From an uncultured Acetatifactor sp. (GTDB taxonomy: Bacteria > Bacillota > Clostridia > Lachnospirales > Lachnospiraceae): 10,026 bases of DNA. Location: NCBI GenBank assembly GCA_947626405.1, contig CANQSE010000055.1, forward strand, positions 1 through 10,026. The letters run 5' to 3'. The position numbers and the translations under genes were made by a program. Shown one piece after another: positions 1 to 6,898 of this stretch (its first letter is position 1; every line of letters begins with the position of its first letter). The notes beneath the pieces were generated by a model, which saw only the letters and a list, made by a program, of their open reading frames with translations, was not told where the DNA came from and did not search any database.

Positions 1-807
1 AATAATCTGGCGGCGTCGGGAACCGAACCGGTTGCGGCTATTGTCGCGCTGATTCTGCCGCCTGATACGGAGGAGTCTTATCTTAAAAAGCTGATGGCGG
101 AGGCGGAGGAAAAGTGCGCAGAGCTGTCCGTTGCCATCGCTGGAGGACAGACGAGAGTTATGGAGGGCATATCCGTCCCCGTTGCCGTTGTAACAGGTAT
201 TGGGAAAGGTCGAGCCGGAGGGGACGGCTTTAAGCCGGGGATCGCTCTGCCGGGGCAGGACGTGGTTGTCAGCAAATGGATAGGTCTTGAGGGAACGGCT
301 TATCTTGCGGAGCACAGCAGAGAGCGGCTATGCGCCAGATATCCCGCTTATATGGTTGAGGAAGCGGCAGGGTTCCACCGTTTTCTGTCAGTGCTGCCAG
401 AGGCTTATGCCGCAATGGAGTCAGGAGTCTGTGCGATGCACGACGTGTCTGAGGGAGGTATTTTCACCGCTCTCTGGGAGCTTGCCGAGGCTTCCGGGGT
501 CGGGCTCGAGATAGATTTGAAAAAGCTGCCGGTAAGGCAGGAGACGGTAGAGATTTGTGAGTTCTGCGGGGTGAATCCTTACGAGCTGTTGTCCGGAGGG
601 TGTATGGTGATGACGGCCCGGGACGGAGACGGCCTTGTGAATTTCCTGCAGTCCTGTCAGATCCCCGCGTCAGTTGTGGGAAGGGTGACGCAGGGCAGAG
701 AGAGAATCCTTAGAAACGAGGAGGACATCAGGTATCTGGACCGTCCCGCTGGAGATGAGCTCTATAGGTTTTTAGAATATATGCGCAGGGAGAAAGCGCA
801 GAAATGA
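1..807 (+). CDS. AIR synthase-related protein (PurM/HypE-like fold), 5' end missing
   Basis: The reading frame is open from the first base and ends at TGA 805-807, giving 268 visible residues; the N-terminus lies left of the window. The frame clearly runs through the ATG at 94, because the upstream codons give a family-typical stretch (NNLAASGTEPVA, visible residues 1-12). Other landmarks are AGGQT at 47-51, like the GG-x-T loop of the PurM/HypE/SelD ATP-binding superfamily, and HDVSEGG at about 147-153, matching the HDV(S/T)EGG signature at the start of the C-terminal AIRS domain. Members of this superfamily bind ATP and activate amide, carbamoyl or selenium chemistry. This one lacks the C-terminal cysteine tail that HypE uses in nickel-iron hydrogenase maturation (it ends in REKAQK), and no purine or hydrogenase genes are near. 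Family membership is well supported; the reaction is unknown. It overlaps the next gene by 4 bp, so it is probably co-translated with an Lrp regulator and an aminotransferase. Confidence 0.88.
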   Translation, partial: NNLAASGTEPVAAIVALILPPDTEESYLKKLMAEAEEKCAELSVAIAGGQTRVMEGISVPVAVVTGIGKGRAGGDGFKPGIALPGQDVVVSKWIGLEGTAYLAEHSRERLCARYPAYMVEEAAGFHRFLSVLPEAYAAMESGVCAMHDVSEGGIFTALWELAEASGVGLEIDLKKLPVRQETVEICEFCGVNPYELLSGGCMVMTARDGDGLVNFLQSCQIPASVVGRVTQGRERILRNEEDIRYLDRPAGDELYRFLEYMRREKAQK

Positions 808-1298
808 GGGAAAATATGAGAGAAGAATTACTTACCATTCTGGAAAAAAACAGCCGGATCGACCTTAAGGATCTGGCGGCGCTTTTGGACGTCAGCGAGA
901 TTGATGTCGTCAATGAGATTGCAGCAATGGAGAGGGAGGGAGTCATCTGCGGCTACCATACCATGATAAACTGGGAGAAGACCTCCATCGAGAAGGTTAC
1001 GGCTTTGATAGAAGTAAGGGTTACTCCCCAGCGCGGACAGGGCTTTGACAGTGTGGCGGAGCGGATTTACAAATACCCCGAGGTGAGGAGCGTGTACCTT
1101 ATCTCCGGCGGTTTTGACCTGATGGTGATACTGGAAGGGAAAACGCTGCGTGAAGTGTCGGCCTTTGTATCGGAGAAGCTTTCCACCCTGGATGCGGTGC
1201 TCAGCACCGCCACGCATTTTATCCTGAAAAAATACAAGGATCACGGCTGCGAGATCGCACAGAAAAAAGAAGATGAAAGAGAGATGATTACGCCATGA
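804..1298 (+). CDS. Lrp/AsnC family transcriptional regulator
   Basis: This 164-residue protein has the standard Lrp/AsnC length and layout. An N-terminal winged helix-turn-helix spans roughly residues 6-58 (helices around LKDLAALLDVS and IDVVNEIAAMEREG, then a wing at GVICGYHTMI). A RAM/AsnC ligand-binding domain follows at about 64-145, with the conserved turn SVYLISGGFDLMV at 97-109. Such proteins form dimers to octamers and usually sense an amino acid, often regulating adjacent amino-acid genes. The ATG at 804 overlaps the previous stop (ATGA). A second in-frame ATG at 816 has a better-placed GAGGG (806-810, 5 nt away) and may be the true start, giving 160 residues. The gene overlaps the downstream aminotransferase by 4 bp, so that enzyme and its pathway are the obvious candidate targets. 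The ligand cannot be read from sequence. Confidence 0.93.
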   Translation: MRENMREELLTILEKNSRIDLKDLAALLDVSEIDVVNEIAAMEREGVICGYHTMINWEKTSIEKVTALIEVRVTPQRGQGFDSVAERIYKYPEVRSVYLISGGFDLMVILEGKTLREVSAFVSEKLSTLDAVLSTATHFILKKYKDHGCEIAQKKEDEREMITP

Positions 1299-2470
1299 AG
1301 AAGCAGCTTTCGGATGCAGTGGTGGGCATCAAGCCTTCCGGCATCAGAAAATTTTTTGATATAGTATCTGAGATGAACGACCCCGACGTGGTTTCTCTCG
1401 GAGTCGGAGAGCCCGATTTCGATACCCCCTGGCACATCAGGGACGAGGGCATTTACTCGCTTGAGAGAGGGCGCACATTTTATACGTCCAATTCCGGTCT
1501 GGCGGATCTTCGCCGGGAAATATGCAGCTATATGCGCAGAAAGCAGGGAATTTCCTATGATGCGGCCCATGAGGTTCTTGTTACCGTGGGCGGTTCGGAA
1601 GCTATAGACATCGGGCTCAGAGCCATTATCAACCCCGGTGATGAAGTGCTGATTCCGCAGCCGAGCTATGTTTCTTACGAGCCCTGCGCTGTCCTGGCGG
1701 GAGCAAAGCCTGTGATAATAAGACTTAAGGCTGAAAACGAGTTTCGCCTTACTGCCGGCGAGCTCGAGGAAGCGATTACAGACAGGACGAAGGTTTTGAT
1801 ACTTCCGTTTCCGAACAACCCGACAGGGGCCATTATGGAGAAAAAGGACCTTGAGTCTGTCGCCGAGGTAATTGAGAGACATGATCTCATAGTCATGTCA
1901 GACGAGATATACGGCGAGCTGACATACAAGGGCAAACATGTTTCCATAGCGTCAATCCCCGGAATGAAAGAAAGAACCATACTCATCAACGGTTTTTCCA
2001 AGGCATACGCAATGACAGGCTGGAGGCTGGGGTATGCCTGCGGACCCGCCGACATCATAGCACAGATGACAAAGATACATCAGTTTGCTATCATGTGCGC
2101 TCCCACAACGAGCCAGTACGCGGCCGTGGAAGCGCTGAGAAACGGGGACGGCGACATCGAGGAAATGTGCATCGCATATAATCAGAGGAGAAGATATCTG
2201 CTCAATGCCTTTAAGGAGATGGGACTGGAATGCTTTGAGCCTTACGGGGCGTTTTATGTGTTCCCCAGCATAAAGCAGTTCGGGATGACGAGCGACGAGT
2301 TTGCGACGCGGTTTCTGGCTGAGGAGAAGGTGGCTGTCGTTCCCGGTACGGCTTTCGGGGAGTGCGGAGAAGGGTACCTTAGAATCTCGTACGCTTATTC
2401 ACTGGAAAGCCTTAAGATTGCAATAGGCAGACTGGAGAGGTTTGTAAAAAAGCTCAGAACGGCGCAGTAA
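1295..2470 (+). CDS. PLP-dependent class I/II aminotransferase (AspC/PatA-like, subfamily I-gamma)
   Basis: This 391-residue protein is full length for fold-type I aminotransferases. Visible landmarks are the N-terminal substrate loop GVGEPDFDTP (36-45), NNPTG (174-178), DEIY (203-206, where Asp203 pairs with the pyridine nitrogen of PLP), the Schiff-base lysine Lys236 in the SKAYAMTGWRLGY stretch (235-247), and Arg363 in YLRIS, which fits the arginine that binds the substrate alpha-carboxylate. The family moves an amino group between an amino acid and a 2-oxo acid in the cytosol. The closest character is the aspartate, aromatic or N-acetyl-diaminopimelate (PatA) group; I cannot fix the substrate. 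The ATG at 1295 overlaps the stop of the Lrp gene, which implies translational coupling and suggests that the regulator senses or controls this enzyme's pathway. Confidence 0.93.
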   Translation: MKKQLSDAVVGIKPSGIRKFFDIVSEMNDPDVVSLGVGEPDFDTPWHIRDEGIYSLERGRTFYTSNSGLADLRREICSYMRRKQGISYDAAHEVLVTVGGSEAIDIGLRAIINPGDEVLIPQPSYVSYEPCAVLAGAKPVIIRLKAENEFRLTAGELEEAITDRTKVLILPFPNNPTGAIMEKKDLESVAEVIERHDLIVMSDEIYGELTYKGKHVSIASIPGMKERTILINGFSKAYAMTGWRLGYACGPADIIAQMTKIHQFAIMCAPTTSQYAAVEALRNGDGDIEEMCIAYNQRRRYLLNAFKEMGLECFEPYGAFYVFPSIKQFGMTSDEFATRFLAEEKVAVVPGTAFGECGEGYLRISYAYSLESLKIAIGRLERFVKKLRTAQ

Positions 2471-2493
2471 CAAAAAAGGCCCGTGCTTTGGGC

Positions 2494-2508
2494 GGGGGGT
2501 AGGCTTTG
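2494..2508 (+). promoter_or_regulatory. Unusual ribosome binding site and TTG start of the tRNA methyltransferase
   Basis: GGGGGGT (2494-2500) lies 5 nt before the TTG start codon. It resembles GGAGGT with the A replaced by G, which could still pair with the 16S tail through a G:U pair. A short GCCC/GGGC hairpin (about 2479-2493) sits just upstream and could touch this site. An in-frame TAG at 2500-2502 rules out any start further upstream. A weak site plus a TTG start suggests modest translation. Confidence 0.6.
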
Positions 2509-3000
2509 CATGTTGTGCTTCACCAGCCGGAGATTCCGGCGAATACAGGAAACATAGGGAGAACCTGTGTGGCTACGAAAACCGCGCTGCATCTCATAGA
2601 GCCGCTCGGTTTTAGACTGGATGAAAAATCGCTTAAGCGTGCCGGAATGGATTACTGGTCCGCGCTGGAGGTATACAGATACATGAACTATCGGGAGTTT
2701 TGCGAAAAACATCCCGGCATAAAACTCTGGATGGCGACCACAAAGGCGCGCAGAGCCTATACCGATGTCGAGTTCGGACCGGATGACTACATCATGTTCG
2801 GAAAAGAGAGCGCGGGGATTCCGGAAGAAATTCTGGTGGATCACAGCGAGAGCTGTATACGGATACCGATGCTTTCAGGAGTACGCTCGTTAAATCTTTC
2901 CAATTCGGTTGCGGTGGTTTTGTATGAGGCGCTCAGACAGAACGGATTTCCGCACATGGAGAGGGAGGGAAGCCTTCACAGGCTACGCTGGAGTGATTAA
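2506..3000 (+). CDS. trmL: tRNA (cytidine(34)-2'-O)-methyltransferase, TrmL-type SPOUT enzyme
   Basis: This 164-residue protein matches the compact TrmL (YibK/CspR) family. TrmL transfers a methyl group from S-adenosylmethionine to the 2'-O of the wobble nucleotide of certain leucine tRNAs. Family motifs are present: HQPEIPANTGNIGR at 6-19, FGKESAGIP at 98-106, and IPMLSGVRSLNLSNS (120-134) running into VAVVLYEAL. The last two belong to the C-terminal trefoil knot that binds the cofactor. The start is TTG 2506, forced because an in-frame TAG lies at 2500-2502 and the conserved N-terminus begins immediately after. It lies 35 bp after the aminotransferase with no evident terminator between them, so it probably shares that transcript. 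The specific position-34 activity is inferred from family; E. coli TrmL acts on both C34 and U34. Confidence 0.93.
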   Translation: MHVVLHQPEIPANTGNIGRTCVATKTALHLIEPLGFRLDEKSLKRAGMDYWSALEVYRYMNYREFCEKHPGIKLWMATTKARRAYTDVEFGPDDYIMFGKESAGIPEEILVDHSESCIRIPMLSGVRSLNLSNSVAVVLYEALRQNGFPHMEREGSLHRLRWSD

Positions 3001-3010
3001 CAAAAAATAC

Positions 3011-3040
3011 TTGCCATATCCAGTCGGTATATAATATAAT
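3011..3040 (+). promoter_or_regulatory. Sigma-A-like promoter of the hpt-fapA-HD-GYP unit
   Basis: TTGCCA at 3011-3016 (one mismatch to TTGACA) and TATAAT at 3035-3040 (perfect) are separated by 18 bp. A second TATAAT at 3030-3035 overlaps but would leave only 13 bp, so the downstream copy is preferred. Transcription would begin near 3047, giving a leader of about 54 nt. The site lies in the only sizeable non-coding gap between the methyltransferase and the signalling genes. No flagellar sigma-28-type motif was seen. Confidence 0.7.
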
Positions 3041-3072
3041 AAAACCATCATTTCCGCTTTATTTTCAGGGCA

Positions 3073-3096
3073 GGCAAACTGATTTTGCCAAGGAGG
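3073..3096 (+). promoter_or_regulatory. Leader hairpin abutting a strong Shine-Dalgarno
   Basis: GGCAAA (3073-3078) and TTTGCC (3084-3089) form a perfect 6-bp inverted repeat around a 5-nt loop. The next bases are AAGGAGG (3090-3096), a near-ideal ribosome binding site 4 nt before the ATG of the Hpt gene. As RNA, the stem would end exactly where the ribosome binding site begins; as DNA, it could be a small operator. It is not a terminator, since no T-tract follows. Confidence 0.5.
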
Positions 3097-3100
3097 ATGT

Positions 3101-3454
3101 ATGACATTACGGGAGTGCTACGAACAATTACAGGGTGATTATGATGGAACGCTAGGGCGTCTGTGCAGTGAGAAGCTTGTGGAAAGGTTCGCGCTGAAAT
3201 TTTTGACGGATGACAGCTTTGCGCTTCTGGAGGAATCCATGAACATAGGCAATTACAGCGAAGCTTTCCGTGCCGCCCACACTTTAAAGGGCGTCAGCCT
3301 GAATCTTGGATTTACAAAGCTCTACGAGGTGAGCAGCGAGATTACCGAAGCGCTCAGAGGTGGAGAACAGCCGCAAAACGAGGCTCTTTTGGGTAAAGTC
3401 AGAGACGAGTACCAACGTACGGTGAATCTGCTTCAGGAGCTGCAAAATGGATGA
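3101..3454 (+). CDS. Stand-alone Hpt (histidine phosphotransfer) domain protein
   Basis: This 117-residue protein is essentially one Hpt domain. The signature AHTLKG spans residues 59-64, with His60 as the predicted phospho-accepting histidine. The surrounding helices fit the four-helix bundle: residues 24-48 before the motif, then about 70-88 and 97-115. There is no kinase, membrane or receiver segment. Hpt proteins relay phosphate between a hybrid kinase's receiver domain and a final response regulator in the cytosol. It is the first gene after the promoter near 3011-3040 and has a strong ribosome binding site (AAGGAGG, 3090-3096). The receiver-HD-GYP protein two genes downstream is a natural partner, though this pairing is inferred from gene order. 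No histidine kinase is in the window, so the donor is unknown. Confidence 0.9.
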   Translation: MTLRECYEQLQGDYDGTLGRLCSEKLVERFALKFLTDDSFALLEESMNIGNYSEAFRAAHTLKGVSLNLGFTKLYEVSSEITEALRGGEQPQNEALLGKVRDEYQRTVNLLQELQNG

Positions 3455-3475
3455 TATGTCGTATAAAGAGGTTGT

Positions 3476-5653
3476 ATGACTAAGGACGAGCGGGAACAAT
3501 ATCTGCGATCAGGCTTTACGCCGGATCAGATCAACGAAATACAGGAAGGCATGGAATTGGGGCTCGATACCTCTGTTTATGCAAAAAAGGAATTTTTTGC
3601 CATTCAGATGCGCCAGATCCGTCTTGGGCAGATGGAAAAGCTTCCGGTAGAGGTTTATGCTTCCACGGATTATGACTGGTTTCAGATGGAGGAGATTCGA
3701 AGCGGGCTTCAGGATGGGGTGGATATTACGATATACGCCAACCCGTCTATTTCTTATGACAAAATGCGCCAGATAAGGCTTGGCCTTAAGGGCGGCGTTG
3801 ATCTGTCCAAGTATGCAAAGCTTGACGCCGGAGTGCTTCGTGAACTGAGGAAAGCGCTTTTTTCAAAGATTTATATTGTTGATTACATTCAGCAGGGATA
3901 TGATGCGGAACAGCTCGAACAGATCCGAATCGCTCTGGAAAAACACCTTAATATCGTGCCATACCTTAATAAGGAGCTGCGCGGCGTGTCAATCCATGAG
4001 ATATGCGAGGGCCTTGAAAAGGGGCTGGATGTTTCCTGTTACGCAAAGCTGGATTTTAGCTGGCAGCAGATGCGTGAAATACGCCTTGGCATGGAGAACC
4101 GTATAGACGTCTCATATTACGCCAATCCTCTTTACGAGTGGCAGCAGATGCAGGAGATACGACTGGGTCTGGAAAGCGGCATTGATATAAGCGTTTATTA
4201 TTCTCTGATGTATACCGCGTCCGAGATGAGACAGAAACGCCTTGAGCTGCAGCAGGGAATCGGAACTCCCTCTTTTGATGATGAACTGACGCATTTTGAG
4301 ACCTTCCAAAATATATCCGTCACCGTAAGCGGCGACGAGATGGAAGCATTTATCTATGTGCCTGACAGCAGCCGCGTCAGCAAGGCTCAGATTATGAAGG
4401 CGCTTGAGTCAAGCGGTGTGAGAAGGGGAATACTGGATCCCGAGATAAATAAGCTGCTTCGCGGAAGATTTAAGGATAAGACAATCATGGTTGCCAGGGG
4501 TAAGCCCGCAACCGAGGGACCCGACGGCTGGTACGAATTTTTCTTTAAGACACAGCTTAACCGGCAGCCAAAGCTTCTGCCGGACGGCTCTGTGGATTTT
4601 TCCGATGTGCAATGGTACGAATTTGTGCAGGCCGGACAGCGCATCGCCGTGTATCACGACGCGGATATGGGCTCCGGAGGATTTACCGTGACCGGAAGGA
4701 TGATTCCGCCCAGAAAGGGTCGTGAGAGAAGCGTGCTGGCGGGCAGAGGCTTCTCCCTGATGGACGACAAAAAGACCTATATTGCAGATATCAGCGGACG
4801 GATTATACTGGAAGGGAACCGCATTGATATAGACAAGACGCTTAACATGGAGGAAGTGAGTCTTGCCACCGGAAACATCACCTTTGACGGAAGCGTCTAC
4901 GTATCGGGAAATGTGAGCGCCGGAGCACTGGTACAGGCCACCGGCGACGTGGTGGTGAACGGGTACGTGGAGTCGGCAAGTATCGAGAGCAGCAGGGGAA
5001 GCGTGCTGATCAAACAGGGCGTAAACGGCAACGGAGTGGGATATGTCAAAGCGGCCATTGATGTAAACGGCAGGTTCTTTGAAGCCTGCAGAGTGTATGC
5101 GGGGAACGAGATCCACGCCGGATACTGTCTCAACTGTGATCTCCATTCGGATAACCGGATCGTTGTTACCGGAAAGAACGGCCAGCTCGCGGGCGGAACG
5201 GCTTATGCAAAGGTTTCAATGGATATGACGTACGCCGGAAACAGGGCGGGAATCGCAACATTGATACGCGTGGGCTTTAACGATGAGTTTTTAAAGCAGC
5301 AGGACGACGTGGAGGAAAAAATTGCGGAGGCAAATAAGCAGCTCGATATTCTCAGAAACGCTTATGCCGATTTCCATGAAAAATATCCGCCTGAGGTGCG
5401 CAACACAATGGAAATTTACCTGAAGGTTGAAAGCGCCATATTTACAAAAGAAAAAGAGGTTGACGACCTGATGCGCTATAAAAACGACATGGAAAACGAA
5501 GTCAAAGCGGTACGCAACGCACAGGTTGTTATACACGATACTCTGTATGAAGGAACTGTATTTGAGATAAACGGTAAACATTGGACGGCAAAGCAGGCGC
5601 GTAATGTGAAGCTGAAAAGGGTTGACGAAAGAGTGGCCGTCTATAGAAATTAA
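3476..5653 (+). CDS. FapA/DUF342 family protein with an N-terminal 26-residue repeat array
   Basis: The protein has 725 residues. Residues about 8-265 are tandem 26-residue repeats, described separately. Residues about 270-455 are a mixed alpha/beta region typical of the FapA N-terminal part. Residues about 460-600 show regularly spaced short turns (GNITFDGSVYVSGNV, then GDVVVNGYVESASI, ending in GQLAGGTAYAKV), the pattern of the FapA parallel beta-helix. Residues about 603-682 are charged and helical, probably a coiled coil. No signal peptide or membrane segment is seen, so it is likely cytoplasmic. FapA affects polar flagellar assembly in Vibrio, but many Firmicute members have no assigned role and no flagellar genes are visible here. 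The start ATG has AGAGG a few bases upstream and lies 21 bp after the Hpt stop. It sits between an Hpt and an HD-GYP protein, suggesting a scaffold or regulatory role in that pathway; this is inference. Confidence 0.88.
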   Translation: MTKDEREQYLRSGFTPDQINEIQEGMELGLDTSVYAKKEFFAIQMRQIRLGQMEKLPVEVYASTDYDWFQMEEIRSGLQDGVDITIYANPSISYDKMRQIRLGLKGGVDLSKYAKLDAGVLRELRKALFSKIYIVDYIQQGYDAEQLEQIRIALEKHLNIVPYLNKELRGVSIHEICEGLEKGLDVSCYAKLDFSWQQMREIRLGMENRIDVSYYANPLYEWQQMQEIRLGLESGIDISVYYSLMYTASEMRQKRLELQQGIGTPSFDDELTHFETFQNISVTVSGDEMEAFIYVPDSSRVSKAQIMKALESSGVRRGILDPEINKLLRGRFKDKTIMVARGKPATEGPDGWYEFFFKTQLNRQPKLLPDGSVDFSDVQWYEFVQAGQRIAVYHDADMGSGGFTVTGRMIPPRKGRERSVLAGRGFSLMDDKKTYIADISGRIILEGNRIDIDKTLNMEEVSLATGNITFDGSVYVSGNVSAGALVQATGDVVVNGYVESASIESSRGSVLIKQGVNGNGVGYVKAAIDVNGRFFEACRVYAGNEIHAGYCLNCDLHSDNRIVVTGKNGQLAGGTAYAKVSMDMTYAGNRAGIATLIRVGFNDEFLKQQDDVEEKIAEANKQLDILRNAYADFHEKYPPEVRNTMEIYLKVESAIFTKEKEVDDLMRYKNDMENEVKAVRNAQVVIHDTLYEGTVFEINGKHWTAKQARNVKLKRVDERVAVYRN
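3497..4270 (+). repeat. Tandem 26-residue repeats within the FapA-like protein
   Basis: About ten units run through residues 8-265. YA-like boundaries fall at residues 34, 60, 86, 112, 136, 162, 188, 214 and 240, a 26-residue period except for one 24-residue unit (112-135). The unit consensus is roughly YA-x7-QM-x2-IRLGL-x2-G-x-D-x-S. The best copies are at 60-111 and 188-239; the middle copies (112-187) are worn. The repeats are conserved as protein but not as DNA, so they are old rather than recently amplified. Each unit looks largely helical (QMRQIRLGLE) with a polar turn, which would suit an alpha-solenoid or peptide-binding surface. Confidence 0.85.
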
Positions 5654-5684
5654 GCTGTATGCGGGCTGCGGAGGAATGGGAAAC

Positions 5685-6800
5685 ATGCGCAGTAAGGTAT
5701 TGATTGTTGATGACCTGGAACTTAATCGTGATATGCTGACAGCCATTCTGGAAAAGGATTATCCGATTCTACAGGCGGATGGCGGGAGAAAAGCCATATC
5801 AATGATCCAAAAACACCAGGATGAAATAGCGGTGGTGCTGCTGGATCTTATTATGCCGGAGGTGGACGGGTTCGCCGTTTTGGAGGTTATGAGGAACCAG
5901 TCCTGGCTCAAGGCCATTCCGGTGCTTGTGATTACGGCCGAGTCAAAGCCGGGAGTAGAGAGCAAATGCTTTGAGATGGGAGTGTCCGACTTTATCAAGA
6001 AGCCGTTTGACAATGCCATCGTCAGAAACAGGGTCAAGAACATTGTGGATCTGTTCAGCTATAAGAACCAGCTTGAGGAGAAGGTTGAGAAGCAGACGGA
6101 AACACTGAAGAAACAGTATAAGCTGCTTGTGATGCAGGCGGAAAAGCTCAAGGAGAGCAATACGAAGATCATTGATATCCTGGGTACGGTGGTGGAGTGC
6201 CGTAACCTGGAAAGCGGAGAGCACATCAAGCGCGTAAAGGGCTTTACCAGGATCCTTGCGGAGCAGATGATGGCGGATTATCCCGAATACGGACTGACAA
6301 AGGAAAAGATAGATGTCATTGTTTCCGCAAGCGCACTGCATGATGTTGGAAAGATTGCAATTCCCGACAGTATACTTCTTAAGCCGGCAAGGCTGACAAA
6401 GGATGAGTATGAATACATGAAGTCCCATACCACAAGGGGCTGCGAGGTGCTTAATAACATACAGGACGTGTGGGATGAGGCTTACGGCAAGGTGAGCTAT
6501 GAAATCTGCAGACATCACCACGAGCGTTATGACGGCAAGGGGTACCCTGACGGACTGGCGGGGGAGAATATTCCCGTTTCCGCTCAGATTGTGGGACTTG
6601 CGGATGCCTATGACGCCCTGGTGAGCGAAAGGGTATATAAGGGCGCATACTCCGCAGACGAGGCATTTCATATGATCGTATCAGGGGAATGTGGCGTGTT
6701 TTCTCCAAAGATTCTGGAGTGTTTCCGCAAGGCCAAAAGAAAATTTGAGGAGTTGGCCAGAGCTCAGAAACAACAGCAGCAAAAGGAAGGAATGGCCTGA
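5685..6800 (+). CDS. Response regulator: receiver domain fused to an HD-GYP phosphodiesterase domain
   Basis: From the ATG at 5685 the protein has 371 residues. The receiver domain covers residues 1-120: acidic pair Asp9/Asp10, phospho-acceptor Asp54 in LLDLIMP, Thr84, and Lys106 before Pro107. A helical linker follows (about 125-165). The HD-GYP domain (about 166-350) carries GEHIKRV (178-184), HDVGKIAIPD (219-228), HHHERYDGKGYPDGL (277-291) and LADAYDAL (305-312), so the metal-binding and GYP signatures look intact. HD-GYP enzymes hydrolyse cyclic di-GMP, and some act on other cyclic dinucleotides; phosphorylation of the receiver usually tunes activity. I chose 5685 because GGAGGA (5670-5675) lies 9 nt upstream; ATG 5676 is too close to that site. 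It starts 31 bp after the FapA-like gene in the same unit as the Hpt protein, its likely phosphate donor. The C-terminal tail is Gln/Lys-rich. Confidence 0.93.
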   Translation: MRSKVLIVDDLELNRDMLTAILEKDYPILQADGGRKAISMIQKHQDEIAVVLLDLIMPEVDGFAVLEVMRNQSWLKAIPVLVITAESKPGVESKCFEMGVSDFIKKPFDNAIVRNRVKNIVDLFSYKNQLEEKVEKQTETLKKQYKLLVMQAEKLKESNTKIIDILGTVVECRNLESGEHIKRVKGFTRILAEQMMADYPEYGLTKEKIDVIVSASALHDVGKIAIPDSILLKPARLTKDEYEYMKSHTTRGCEVLNNIQDVWDEAYGKVSYEICRHHHERYDGKGYPDGLAGENIPVSAQIVGLADAYDALVSERVYKGAYSADEAFHMIVSGECGVFSPKILECFRKAKRKFEELARAQKQQQQKEGMA

Positions 6801-6898
6801 CAAAGCTGCTGACGTTCAGCCGGATACCCGATCCCTTCCGGATTGGATACCCGGCGTTTTGTATGGATTTGCCGAAGACGGCGGAAAAGAGGTAAATT
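6801..6898 (+). promoter_or_regulatory. Gap before proS with short repeats; no clear promoter, terminator or T-box
   Basis: The 98-bp gap contains a small hairpin GCTGA-CGT-TCAGC (6808-6820) without a T-tract, and a 9-bp direct repeat GGATACCCG at 6822-6830 and 6845-6853. CCGGAT is also repeated (6820-6825 and 6838-6843). AGAGGT (6888-6893), 5 nt before the ATG, is the ribosome binding site of the ProRS gene. The gap is too short for a T-box leader and I see no convincing -35/-10 pair, so proS may be transcribed partly by read-through from upstream. Confidence 0.4.

Noticed and set aside
1241..1882. 213-codon open frame on the - strand opposite the aminotransferase
   Set aside because: It lies opposite the conserved N-terminal half of the aminotransferase, and its sequence looks random.
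2971..2984. AGCCT-TCAC-AGGCT hairpin near the end of the tRNA methyltransferase gene as a terminator
   Set aside because: It lies inside the coding region and is followed by no T-tract.
3041..3100. Possible cyclic di-GMP (GEMM) riboswitch before the Hpt gene, suggested by CAGGGCAGGCAAAC
   Set aside because: The leader from the predicted start is only about 54 nt, too short for the two-helix GEMM fold, and the likeness is limited to a few bases.
4409..5146. 245-codon open frame on the - strand inside the FapA-like gene
   Set aside because: Its product has no recognisable domain pattern and lies wholly opposite a clearly real gene; it is a shadow of that gene's codon use.
5622..5684. Upstream ATG (5622) for the receiver-HD-GYP gene
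   Set aside because: It lies inside the FapA-like gene, has no ribosome binding site, and adds residues before the receiver domain's natural beginning; ATG 5685 with GGAGGA fits better.
6801..6898. T-box leader for proS
   Set aside because: The gap is 98 bp, with no room for stem I plus an antiterminator, and no convincing T-box sequence or terminator with a T-tract is present.
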